Below the pieces are notes generated by a model that was given only the letters and a program-made list of their open reading frames with translations, ran no database searches and was not told the origin of the DNA. Positions 15,523 to 23,262 of a DNA stretch of 64,000 nt are shown here, one piece after another (position 1 is the first letter of the stretch; each line of letters starts with the position of its first letter). The position numbers and the translations under genes are program-made. This DNA comes from Sphingobium yanoikuyae (lineage in GTDB: Bacteria; Pseudomonadota; Alphaproteobacteria; Sphingomonadales; Sphingomonadaceae): contig NZ_CP139979.1 of the NCBI RefSeq assembly GCF_034424525.1, forward strand, positions 2,815,001 through 2,879,000, read 5' to 3'.

Positions 15523-15574
15523 GACTGCAAATCCCGACTGCAAATCCCGACTGCAAATCCCGACTGCAAATCCC
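15523..15574. repeat. 13-bp tandem repeat, four copies
   Basis: GACTGCAAATCCC repeated exactly four times. Lies in the 550-bp gap 15201-15752, which otherwise has no gene I can support. Too short and without spacers for a CRISPR. Confidence 0.9.
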
Positions 15575-15752
15575 GACCTGGAAGACCCAGCCCCAAGGCA
15601 CAGCCCCGAAAGCCGCCCTCGAAAACCCCGCCTTCCACAGCCCAGTCGCCCCATAGCGCCACCACCGACCGACGCCAGCGAGTCGCAATTACCGACTTTC
15701 CTCTTCTCTGCCCGATCAGCGTGACGATGTCAAGCAGAATGTTCCATATGGG

Positions 15753-16394
15753 TTATGCCGCCTTGCCCAGCATCCGCGCCTCCAGCGCCATCGCCCCGGC
15801 AAAGCTCGGCCGCGCCCGCAGCCCGTCGAGCCAGGCCTTCACTTTGGGCCAGCGGCCATCCTTCAACCCGCTGCTGCAATAGCAGACATTGATCAGCGGA
15901 CAGGCCACGGCAATGTCGGCCAGGGTGAAGCGATCCTCCACCAGCCAGCCGCTGTCGGGCAGGACCGCCTCCAGATAGTCATAGATGCCCGGCATCTTCT
16001 CCGCCTCCGCCCGGTCGGCACGGGCCGGGTCATGCGGCATGTCGAGCAGCTTGCCGACTACCCGGTTGAAAAAGATGTCGACGCCCACCGGCTGGGCGAT
16101 GGTGTCGGCAAATTCCTCATACCATATCGTCCGCGCCCGCGCCTTGGGTTCGGTCGGGATCAGGTTCGGCTCGGGATGCAGCGCATCCATATAGGTTATG
16201 ATCGCGGTCGAATCGCTGATCGCGAAATCGCCATCGACCAGGGCCGGGATCTTGCCAAAGGGGGACGCCCGCTCGAACGCCTCGCCGCCCTTGCCGAACC
16301 CGGCCGGCCGCACCTCGACCGCGATCCCCTTTTCCGCTGCAAAGACAATGACCTTGCGCACAAAGGGCGACGGCCGCGCGCCATAGATGATCAT
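15753..16394 (-). CDS. Glutathione S-transferase family protein
   Basis: 213 residues, full length. Thioredoxin-fold N-terminal domain with YGARPSPFVRKVIVFAAEKG (active-site Ser/Pro region), FGKIPALVDGDFAISDSTAI (cis-Pro and the ES/DS glutathione-binding motif), then an all-helical C-terminal domain with FTLADIAVACPLINV. Conjugates or transfers glutathione in the cytoplasm. ATG 16394 gives the canonical start; it diverges from the FAD protein gene across a 180-bp intergenic region. Confidence 0.85.
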   Translation of the reverse strand: MIIYGARPSPFVRKVIVFAAEKGIAVEVRPAGFGKGGEAFERASPFGKIPALVDGDFAISDSTAIITYMDALHPEPNLIPTEPKARARTIWYEEFADTIAQPVGVDIFFNRVVGKLLDMPHDPARADRAEAEKMPGIYDYLEAVLPDSGWLVEDRFTLADIAVACPLINVCYCSSGLKDGRWPKVKAWLDGLRARPSFAGAMALEARMLGKAA

Positions 16395-16575
16395 GCACCC
16401 ACTCCTGCTTTTCTGGTGGTGGAGCGCCGATCCTGCCAGACCAGTCGCATATTGCAACTGTCCACTCCTGCCCTGCCCGCCCCTGACCGCGCAATCCATT
16501 AGGTGTTCGACCGGAATTTCCACGCCCCCGCAAATCGGAAAGCCTTTGCAGGGGCAATCCGGGATGGGGGCGGTC

Positions 16576-18375
16576 ATGGACAGACGCGCGTTTCTGGCAA
16601 CGATGGCGGGCGCAGCGGGTGCAGCCGGCCTGGTCAGCTGCCATCAGGCCAGCGGCAAGCCGGCCGCCCTCATCCATCCGCGCCGCACCGCGCTCGCCGG
16701 GGAGGCCTGGGCCGATGCCGATGTCGTCGTCTATGGCGCCACCCCCGCCGGCGTCATCGCCGCGGTCAGCGCCGCCAATCTGGGCGCTTCGGCGGTGCTG
16801 ATCGGCGGCTGGCGCGAAATCCAGCCCGGCGGCATGCTGGCCGGCGGGCTCAGCTGGACCGACATACGCGATATCGATGCAGTCGGCGGCTATGCCCGCA
16901 CCACCATGGCCACGCTGGCGGCGTCCGGCGGCATGCCGGGCAATCGCTACGCCTTCGACCCGGCCGTTGCCGCCCCCTATTTCCGCGACCTGCTCGATGC
17001 CGCCGGGGTGCCGGTCCTCTGGTCGGACGGGGTCGAGACCGTCGACCGGACCGATCGCGCCATCCGCGAGATCATCACCCGCTCGGGCGTGCGCGCCCAT
17101 GGCCGCATCTTCATCGACGCCTCCTATGAAGGCGACCTGATGGCCCGCGCCGGCATCAGCACCAGGGTCGGGCGCGAAGCCGCCGACCGGGCCAATCCCT
17201 ATAATGGCTATCGCGGGTCACGCTATGAGCTGCTGACCCGCACCGATCCGCCGCAAAAGGACAATATCCTGCCGATCGACCCTTTCGCCGACCAGCCGTC
17301 GGGCCGCCTGATCGCCGGGGTCGATGCCGCGCCGAACCGGCCGGTCGGCGCCGCCGACGATGGCGTGCAGGCCTATTGCTTCCGCCTGACCATGACCGAT
17401 CGGCCCGAACTGCGGCTCGACCTGCCCGCCACCGCGCCCGATGGCTATCGCGAGGCCGACTATGAACTGCTGTTCCGCGATTTCGATCGGCGCCGGCGCG
17501 CTGGCCAGCTCTATGGCCGGGACTGGCATTTCGCCCGCGATCTGGTGAAGGCGGACGAGGTCGCGCCGGGCATCTACGACATCAACAATCGCGGCACCAT
17601 GTCGCTCGACGCGGTCGGCCTCAACCGCGCCTATCCGGCGGCCGACTATGATGCGCGCGAACGCATATGGAAGGCGCATGAAAATTATATTCGCGGCTGG
17701 TTCCACGCCATGGCCCATGGCCGCGATCCCCGCATTCCCGCCGGGCTGCAACGCGATGTGCGCAACTGGGGCCTGGTGCGCGGCCGCCACACCGATTGCC
17801 ATCCCGCCGACACGCCCGGCTGGTCGCCCCAGCTCTATGTGCGCGAGGCGCGGCGGCTGGACAATGGCCTTGCCTGGTCGGGCCGGGACGTGTCGGATAT
17901 TGATGGCGTGCCCCCGCGCCTCCCCTCGATCGTCGCCATGGCCTCCTACTGGCAGGACAGCCACGCCGCCAGCCGCATCGCGGTCCGGGACGAACGGGGG
18001 CAATGGGGCATCGTCAACGAAGGCCATTTCATGCTGCCCGCCGGCGGCAAATATCAGCGCTCGCCGCTGCCCTTCGAACTGATGGTGCCGCATCGCGACC
18101 AGTGCACCAACCTCATGGTGCCCTTCTGCGTCGCGGCGACCCACCAGGCCTTCTCCACCATCCGCATGGAGCCGACCTCGATGGCACTGGGCGAAGCGGC
18201 CGGCACCGCCGCCGCCCTGGCCGTGATCGACCGCGACCGGGTCGATATCCAGGATGTCGACACCTATCGGCTGCAACAGATGATCGTCGCCAATGGCGGC
18301 GTGATCCAGGGCGTGACCAACTGGGAATTGCTGCAGAGGAAGCTGAAGCACCGCCTCGACCGCCTGCGCGGCTGA
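16576..18375 (+). CDS. Tat-exported FAD-dependent oxidoreductase
   Basis: 599 residues. The N-terminus MDRRAFLATMAGAAGAAG has a twin-arginine signal and ends in LVSC, a possible lipobox. Next comes a Rossmann FAD-binding motif, VVVYGATPAGVIAAVSAANLGA, with GGMLAGGLSWTD. Toward the end, EPTSMALGEAAGTAAALAV closes the FAD site. This is the FAD_oxidored (DUF) group, often near polysaccharide genes in Bacteroidetes and sphingomonads; the substrate is unknown. ATG 16576 places the Tat motif at the start. Confidence 0.8.
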   Translation: MDRRAFLATMAGAAGAAGLVSCHQASGKPAALIHPRRTALAGEAWADADVVVYGATPAGVIAAVSAANLGASAVLIGGWREIQPGGMLAGGLSWTDIRDIDAVGGYARTTMATLAASGGMPGNRYAFDPAVAAPYFRDLLDAAGVPVLWSDGVETVDRTDRAIREIITRSGVRAHGRIFIDASYEGDLMARAGISTRVGREAADRANPYNGYRGSRYELLTRTDPPQKDNILPIDPFADQPSGRLIAGVDAAPNRPVGAADDGVQAYCFRLTMTDRPELRLDLPATAPDGYREADYELLFRDFDRRRRAGQLYGRDWHFARDLVKADEVAPGIYDINNRGTMSLDAVGLNRAYPAADYDARERIWKAHENYIRGWFHAMAHGRDPRIPAGLQRDVRNWGLVRGRHTDCHPADTPGWSPQLYVREARRLDNGLAWSGRDVSDIDGVPPRLPSIVAMASYWQDSHAASRIAVRDERGQWGIVNEGHFMLPAGGKYQRSPLPFELMVPHRDQCTNLMVPFCVAATHQAFSTIRMEPTSMALGEAAGTAAALAVIDRDRVDIQDVDTYRLQQMIVANGGVIQGVTNWELLQRKLKHRLDRLRG

Positions 18376-18491
18376 CGCCCCTCAGAAACAGGCGCCCATC
18401 CGGCACAGGCCGCCCGTCAGCGCAACGATGATCCGAACGCGCCACGCACGACGCGGGCCACGATCACAGCGTCACGATCACAGCGCCAAAA

Positions 18492-18728
18492 TCACAGGGC
18501 CATATCCATGCCCAGCATCCGCGCCAGCATGAAGGTGAGGGACAGGAGGCCCACCAGCGCAAGCAGCAGGGCCAGGCTGATCTTGCCGACCGCGCTCAGC
18601 ACCGCCCCCTTCTGCGCCTTCCTGTCCTGTTCATAATGCCATCGGACGGCAAAGAACATGCCCGCCCCCAGCACGACGACCTTGAACAGGATGAAAACAA
18701 CAGGAAACCAGTCCATGATCTTGAACAC
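18492..18728 (-). CDS. Small two-helix membrane protein
   Basis: 78 residues with two membrane helices (FPVVFILFKVVVLGAGMFFAV and ISLALLLALVGLLSLTFMLA) joined by a basic cytoplasmic loop (RWHYEQDRKAQKG). Composition is convincing for a real membrane protein. No family recognised; stands alone. Confidence 0.6.
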   Translation of the reverse strand: MFKIMDWFPVVFILFKVVVLGAGMFFAVRWHYEQDRKAQKGAVLSAVGKISLALLLALVGLLSLTFMLARMLGMDMAL

Positions 18729-18906
18729 ATCCGGGCCAACAAGAAACCATGTTCTTCAGGATCGCCGCGACGGCAATCGAACGCCCCCTCCTATGTCGGG
18801 AACAGGGGGATGACCATGGGACATTATGCCCGCCCCGGACAGGCTCCGGCCATGCACTGCCATCGGTTTATTCGATCGCCGCTCAGAAAAGCTGCCCTCG
18901 CCGTTC

Positions 18907-18935
18907 CGTCATCCCGCACTTGATCCGGGATGACG
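18907..18935. repeat. Short inverted repeat CGTCATCCCG/CGGGATGACG
   Basis: 10-bp arms with a 9-bp spacer; a reduced member of the CGTCATCCC-type dispersed palindromes also seen at 7206 and 14050. Confidence 0.65.
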
Positions 18936-19033
18936 CCCATGGAGATTGGCAGGTTTCGACCAATGTTTGCCTTTCGCTTGTCTGATGTTGCTTGCCAATT
19001 GCGGACATTACCCGTTGTGATATTTTCAGTTCT

Positions 19034-19219
19034 ATGAAAGCACGCGATAAGAAGCAGCGACTGACCGAAGCGACTGCCCACTACCTCCGGCAGATCGGGC
19101 GGAAGGCGCAAAAAGGCGAGGAACCGAACGATCGCCGTTTTGATCACAAACTAGATGAAAAACTAAAGCGAATGCGTCCCGAAGACGTCGATGCTCTTTT
19201 TCGTGACGAAGATGGCTAG
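19034..19219 (+). CDS. Small highly charged protein
   Basis: 61 residues, nearly a third Lys/Arg and a quarter Asp/Glu; helical with no membrane segment (MKARDKKQRLTEATAHYLRQ, ending EDVDALFRDEDG). ATG 19034 is the start with the best composition. Flanked on both sides by dispersed repeats and the GCGGACATT motif. Unknown function. Confidence 0.45.
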   Translation: MKARDKKQRLTEATAHYLRQIGRKAQKGEEPNDRRFDHKLDEKLKRMRPEDVDALFRDEDG

Positions 19220-19290
19220 GGAGACGGCTCGCTGCTCGCCACCCGTCCAAGTCAACCGCCAACAACGATCAGAAGCGGACGTTTCCTGCT

Positions 19291-19409
19291 CCCCTCCCTT
19301 CCAGGGAGGGGCCGGGGGTGGGTGCGCCGCGTAGCGGCGGTCTACGGTCGATAGGGCAGAAGCTCGCTGCGCTCGCAACCCACCCCAACCCCTCCCTGGA
19401 AGGGAGGGG
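19291..19409. repeat. Nested palindromic repeat, copy 2
   Basis: Perfect 21-bp arms (19291-19311 and 19389-19409) centred on TTCCAGGGAGGGG-type sequence, each arm partly self-complementary. Inside is TCGATAGGGC, the reverse complement of the core in 6381-6496. It occupies most of the gene-free gap 19220-19577. Confidence 0.8.
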
Positions 19410-19577
19410 CTATGCCTTGTTTCCACCCAAAGCTGCCGCCCCACCCCAGTTCGCAGCCCCCTCGCCACGTCCTCTTCGCGAAGCAGGCGCAATGCCGGCC
19501 CCTCTGGCCGCGCCCCGGCTTTTCGCCTATTCTTCGCCATGGGCGCGCACGCGTGACGCCCCATGGCGGGAGAATTC

Positions 19578-20504
19578 ATGGCAGGGCATTGGGCATTCCC
19601 CTCATTCTCGCTGCGCTGCGGCCTGTCGCTCGCCCTGCTGGCCGCCATCCCGGCCCGGTCGCAGGACCATCCGTCCGCGCCGGTCGCCGCCTCCCCCGCC
19701 GACAATGAGATCGTCGTCATCGCCCGCAAGATGCGCCAGGTGAAGATCGATTATGCCGCGTTCGGCACCGACCTGCGCCAATGCGTCATCACCCGTTCCA
19801 GCGGCGACGCCCGGATCGACCGGATCATGTGCGCGATGCTCAGCGCCTGCGTGCGCGAAGGCGTCAGTGATCCGGCCGGTGGCAAGGCCTGCATCAATGC
19901 CAAGATCGCCAGTTTCGAGGATGAGGTCGTGCCGGTGCCTGCGCCCCCGCCCGCGCCGGCCGTCGTCGCCGCCATGGCCGGCCCGCCTCCAGCCGCCCCG
20001 TCCCCGACCTCGCCAGACCAGCCGCCCGCCCCGCCAAAGGGGCCGCCGATCGTCGTCACCGGCCGCCCCAACCCGATCCTCGCGGGCCAATGGGCGTTCA
20101 GCCAGCATCAGACCGTGATCCGCGATTTCAGCACCCGCACCCTGCCGATCCGCACCTGGAACCTGTGCATCCCCGACGGCACGATCGACGCGACGATCGA
20201 AACCATGCTGGACGACAGTTTCGCCGGCCCCGGCACGTCCAGCTATTGCCGGCAATGGAAACTGGACGGCGACGGTGCCGCCATACACGGCAATCAGCGC
20301 TGCTGGCTCGGGCCGGGGGTGCGGATGCAGGGCAAGCTGGAAGGCGCAATCGGCCCGCGCAGTGTCGAGATAAAACGCAACATCCGCCTGTTCGAGGTCA
20401 ATAGCGCGCCCGCCCGCGATCTGGGCAGCCCCATGGGTGGCGACGCAGAATTTCTCATGTCGATCACCGGCACCCGCGTCGGCAATTGCAGGCCCCGGCG
20501 CTGA
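19578..20504 (+). CDS. Secreted hypothetical protein with DUF3617-like C-terminal domain
   Basis: 308 residues. Signal peptide (hydrophobic LSLALLAAIPARSQ), an N-terminal domain with a Cys pair (QCVITRSS and ACVREGVSD), a Pro/Ala-rich linker (about residues 125-160), and a C-terminal beta-rich domain starting GQWAFSQHQTVIRDF with TWNLCIPDGT and YCRQWKLDG, resembling DUF3617. ATG 19578 is preferred over 19563 because GGGAG lies 5 nt before it. The last 73 bp occur again at 21241-21313. Confidence 0.6.
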   Translation: MAGHWAFPSFSLRCGLSLALLAAIPARSQDHPSAPVAASPADNEIVVIARKMRQVKIDYAAFGTDLRQCVITRSSGDARIDRIMCAMLSACVREGVSDPAGGKACINAKIASFEDEVVPVPAPPPAPAVVAAMAGPPPAAPSPTSPDQPPAPPKGPPIVVTGRPNPILAGQWAFSQHQTVIRDFSTRTLPIRTWNLCIPDGTIDATIETMLDDSFAGPGTSSYCRQWKLDGDGAAIHGNQRCWLGPGVRMQGKLEGAIGPRSVEIKRNIRLFEVNSAPARDLGSPMGGDAEFLMSITGTRVGNCRPRR

Positions 20505-20662
20505 GCGCGGCTCGGTGTCGAGCCGATAGCCATGTGGCTGGAGAAGGCATCGGATATCGAACAATTGGCCCGGATTGCCGGCAACAGTTCCGAATTGAAA
20601 CCAAAATTGACAGGGCCCTGCTGTCACCATAACCTCCTTTCGTCTAGCGAAGGAGTGCCCCG

Positions 20663-21187
20663 ATGCGTTTCGCGTTTCTTCTACCGGTAATCGCTTCCGT
20701 ACTCGCCGCCCCGGCGACAGCCCAGTCGCCCGATCAGGCCCGCTCTTACGAAGGGCTCCGTCCCAGCTGGGACAATCTCTACAACGTCGATTCGGGCGTC
20801 TATGGGGATTTTCGATCGCCGCAATATGGCCAGGTCCGCCATTTGATGCAGCAAGGCCATTATGCCCAGGCCGACAAGGCGCTGGACAGGATCATGAGCG
20901 GATCGAACGATCTTGAGGCGCGCTTCCTGAAAGGGGTGACGGCGCTGGCGCTCAACAATCCCGAAGGCGCACGGCGCTATTTCGAACGGGCATTGCCCCA
21001 TGGGCGCAGCGGCCATCCCGGCGCCATGTCGGGCCTGGCGCTGGCCGAAATCCGCCTCGGCAATCCCGATGCAGCGCGCGACCTGCTCCAGAAGCTGGAA
21101 TATCAGAAGGGGAAATGCGCCGCCAACTGCGATCGGGCGCAGGCCATCGATCAGGCCATTGGTGTCGTGACCAAGGCGCTAGGCTGA
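20663..21187 (+). CDS. Secreted TPR-like protein
   Basis: 174 residues with a signal peptide (MRFAFLLPVIASVLAAPATA). Mature part has tetratricopeptide-like helix pairs: GHYAQADKALDRIM, LEARFLKGVTALALNNPEGA then RRYFERAL, and GLALAEIRLGNPDAARDLLQ. Two Cys near the C-terminus (GKCAANCDRA) may form a disulfide. AAGGAG 5-8 nt before ATG 20663 supports the start. Probably a periplasmic protein-binding module. It is bracketed by the duplicated 3' end of the preceding gene. Confidence 0.7.
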   Translation: MRFAFLLPVIASVLAAPATAQSPDQARSYEGLRPSWDNLYNVDSGVYGDFRSPQYGQVRHLMQQGHYAQADKALDRIMSGSNDLEARFLKGVTALALNNPEGARRYFERALPHGRSGHPGAMSGLALAEIRLGNPDAARDLLQKLEYQKGKCAANCDRAQAIDQAIGVVTKALG

Positions 21188-21240
21188 CCAGCAGGCCCGG
21201 CAACCATTCCCTGCCGGGCCAGTCGTGACTAGGGCGCCTC

Positions 21241-21313
21241 CATGGATGGCGACATGGAATTTCTCATGTCGATCACCGGCGCCCGCGTCGGCAATTGCAG
21301 GCCCCGGCGCTAG
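21241..21313 (+). pseudogene. Duplicated 3' end of the 19578-20504 gene
   Basis: 73 bp match 20432-20504 with about 7 differences and keep the reading frame through to a stop (LMSITGARVGNCRPRR, TAG instead of TGA). No start codon or upstream part survives. Confidence 0.8.
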
Positions 21314-21467
21314 CCACGCCAGACCACGCCAGCACCATAGGGCAAGCCCTGCGCAATTGGCCGCCATGCTTTCCAAGCCCGGCGGATCGATATAATATCG
21401 CGCGCACAAATCCGCCGTCCCGTCATCGGTCCCGCGCCAATATGGGACTGGAGAAGGATCGACCGTC

Positions 21468-22685
21468 ATGGCCAATCGCTACGGAACCAAGAATAACAAT
21501 ATTCTGAGCGGCACCACCGGTCGCGACCGGATCGTCGGGCGCGGCGGCAATGACATTCTCTATGGCCGCGGCGGCCGGGACGTACTGCTCGGCGGATCGG
21601 GTGGAGACCGCATCCATCTCGGCATTGCCAGCCGCTATTCGGACGTGTTCGGCAGCCGGATCGACGGTGGCGAGGGCACCGACCTCGCTTATCTCTACCT
21701 CAGCGAAATGACGCAGAAGCTGAAGATCCTGCCCAATTTCGAACGCATCACCGCCGATGCGGGCGACGGCACAGCCCCCCGCACCCTGGTCACGATCCAC
21801 GGCATCGAAGTGCTGATCGCCTATCTGGGCACGGGCGACGATTATGTCCTGCTCGGCCCTCGCGAGGCGATCATCCGGGCCGGCGATGGCAGGGACAGGC
21901 TGATCGGCGGCGACATGCACGACGATTTCAGGGGCGATGGCGGCGATGACGTGCTGTTCGGCCGGGGCGGCGGCGACAGCCTGGATGGCGGCGCGGGCAC
22001 GGATCTCATCCTTGGCGGCGCCGGCGCGGACGACATTGTCGGCGCCGACGGTGCCGATCGCCTATATGGCGGCGATGATCGCGATACGCTCTCGGGTGGC
22101 AACGGCGATGATCGCATCCATGGCGATGCCGGCGATGACATACTCTATGGCGGGTCGGATGCGGACATAATGTTCGGCGATGATGGCGCCGATATCCTGT
22201 GGGGCGAATGGGGCGACGACCGGCTCTATGGCGGCAGCGGCAATGACCAACTCGATGGCGGTGAAGGCCGCGACATAGTGGACGGAGGCGCCGGGGACGA
22301 TGCCGTCGCCGGCGGCGCGGGCAATGACAGGATCTATGGCGGCCTCGGCGCCGATCGCCTGCTCGGCGGCGCCGGCAAGGATCGCTTTGTCTGGCGCGAC
22401 CTGGCCGAAGGCGGCGATACCGTCCGCGATTTCGAACAGGGCGTGGATCGGCTGGTCGTGGCCGGCCGCGCCGTTGGTGGCCTGACCAGCGTGGACGACA
22501 GCAATTTTTCCAGCAATGCCAACGGCGTGGCAATCGATGCCAATGATCGATTCCTCTATGCGCAGGACAGCAGGATGCTGTTCTTCGATCCCGATGGCAA
22601 CGGCGCGGCCCCCGCCATGCTGATTGCCCAAATTCAGTTCAGCGTCGGCATCCAGCTTTACGCCAGCGACATCGTCATTGGATGA
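21468..22685 (+). CDS. RTX-type hemolysin-repeat calcium-binding protein
   Basis: 405 residues with no classical signal peptide. Nonapeptide repeats GGxGxDxLxGG cover about residues 14-40 and 155-310 (for example GGNGDDRIHGDAGDDILYGG), forming a calcium-binding parallel beta-roll. The C-terminal part (VRDFEQGVDRLVVAGRAVGG and on) has the hydrophobic end expected of type I secretion substrates. Proteins of this kind fold outside the cell on calcium binding. No ABC/HlyD/TolC exporter lies in the window. Confidence 0.88.
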   Translation: MANRYGTKNNNILSGTTGRDRIVGRGGNDILYGRGGRDVLLGGSGGDRIHLGIASRYSDVFGSRIDGGEGTDLAYLYLSEMTQKLKILPNFERITADAGDGTAPRTLVTIHGIEVLIAYLGTGDDYVLLGPREAIIRAGDGRDRLIGGDMHDDFRGDGGDDVLFGRGGGDSLDGGAGTDLILGGAGADDIVGADGADRLYGGDDRDTLSGGNGDDRIHGDAGDDILYGGSDADIMFGDDGADILWGEWGDDRLYGGSGNDQLDGGEGRDIVDGGAGDDAVAGGAGNDRIYGGLGADRLLGGAGKDRFVWRDLAEGGDTVRDFEQGVDRLVVAGRAVGGLTSVDDSNFSSNANGVAIDANDRFLYAQDSRMLFFDPDGNGAAPAMLIAQIQFSVGIQLYASDIVIG

Positions 22686-22739
22686 AGCCGGCGTCGCGCA
22701 GGCGCACCCGCCAGCAAAGTCAAACCCATAACCAATCGA

Positions 22740-22973
22740 TTATCTTATTTCGTCCATCTGTTCCCTGGCAGCTTTGGCTTCGGCGCAAAATAACTTCGCC
22801 TCCCGGCAGCGCCGCTCCATCTTCTCGACGGCCGCCTTCCATTGCTGCAGGACATAGGGGTCTCCCGCGATCGAGGGAGAGATTATCCGTCGGCCCGATG
22901 GCGGCGATGCCGGCCCGCCCGACGGCACGGCAGAAGGCGGCGTCTCCTGCCGATGCGCCGCGCGCTGCGACAC
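22740..22973 (-). CDS. Possible small hypothetical protein with helical C-terminus
   Basis: 77 residues. The C-terminal half (DPYVLQQWKAAVEKMERRC then REAKLFCAEAKAAREQMDE) is a convincing amphipathic, possibly coiled-coil helix with two Cys; the N-terminal half is low-complexity Ser/Pro and may not be translated. Start uncertain. Confidence 0.35.
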   Translation of the reverse strand: MSQRAAHRQETPPSAVPSGGPASPPSGRRIISPSIAGDPYVLQQWKAAVEKMERRCREAKLFCAEAKAAREQMDEIR

Positions 22974-23035
22974 CCCTAGGGCCGGTCGACATTCAGATGA
23001 TGACGTGACGAAAATGGTGGTTTTCCGTGACCCTT

Positions 23036-23081
23036 GAAACGAGTCACGTGCCTCGTTTCAACGCAGCGTACTTAAAGTACG
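23036..23081. repeat. Paired palindromes, possible dispersed element
   Basis: GAAACGAG-TCACGTGC-CTCGTTTC (23036-23059) followed 7 bp later by CGTACTT-A-AAGTACG (23067-23081). The frame through them stays open. I have the impression of having seen similar sequence elsewhere in sphingomonads, but cannot confirm it. Confidence 0.5.
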
Positions 23082-23120
23082 TGAGCACCGGAAGCGCGGA
23101 AGGCCGCCATTTGCAGGCCG

Positions 23121-23219
23121 TCAGGGCTGAATGTCGACCGGCCCTATGCCCAGCAGGAAAAAGCCCGCCGCCCCCAGCACCAGCCCGCATCCGGTCAGCA
23201 TGCGCCTGGCCTGGCTCAT
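23121..23219 (-). CDS. 32-residue membrane peptide gene
   Basis: MSQARRMLTGCGLVLGAAGF followed by FLLGIGPVDIQP: a basic start and one hydrophobic helix. GGGGAC lies 5 nt before the ATG. It begins 43 bp after the M28 peptidase gene ends and has the same orientation, so it may be the last gene of that transcript. Confidence 0.4.
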   Translation of the reverse strand: MSQARRMLTGCGLVLGAAGFFLLGIGPVDIQP

Positions 23220-23262
23220 GATCGTCCCCGCCGCTCGCCCTGCGCCCTATTTCACGAACCGC

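Noticed and set aside
15332-15574. CRISPR-like array
   Set aside because: The 6-bp and 13-bp units are contiguous with no spacers and no cas genes nearby.
15436-15688. Minus-strand frames of 60-72 codons through the 13-bp repeats
   Set aside because: Three frames are open at once because of the tandem repeat, and none has a ribosome site or non-repetitive protein character.
22062-22631. 189-codon minus-strand frame within the RTX gene
   Set aside because: Antisense of glycine-aspartate repeats, giving a periodic Ile/Ala pattern; not an independent gene.
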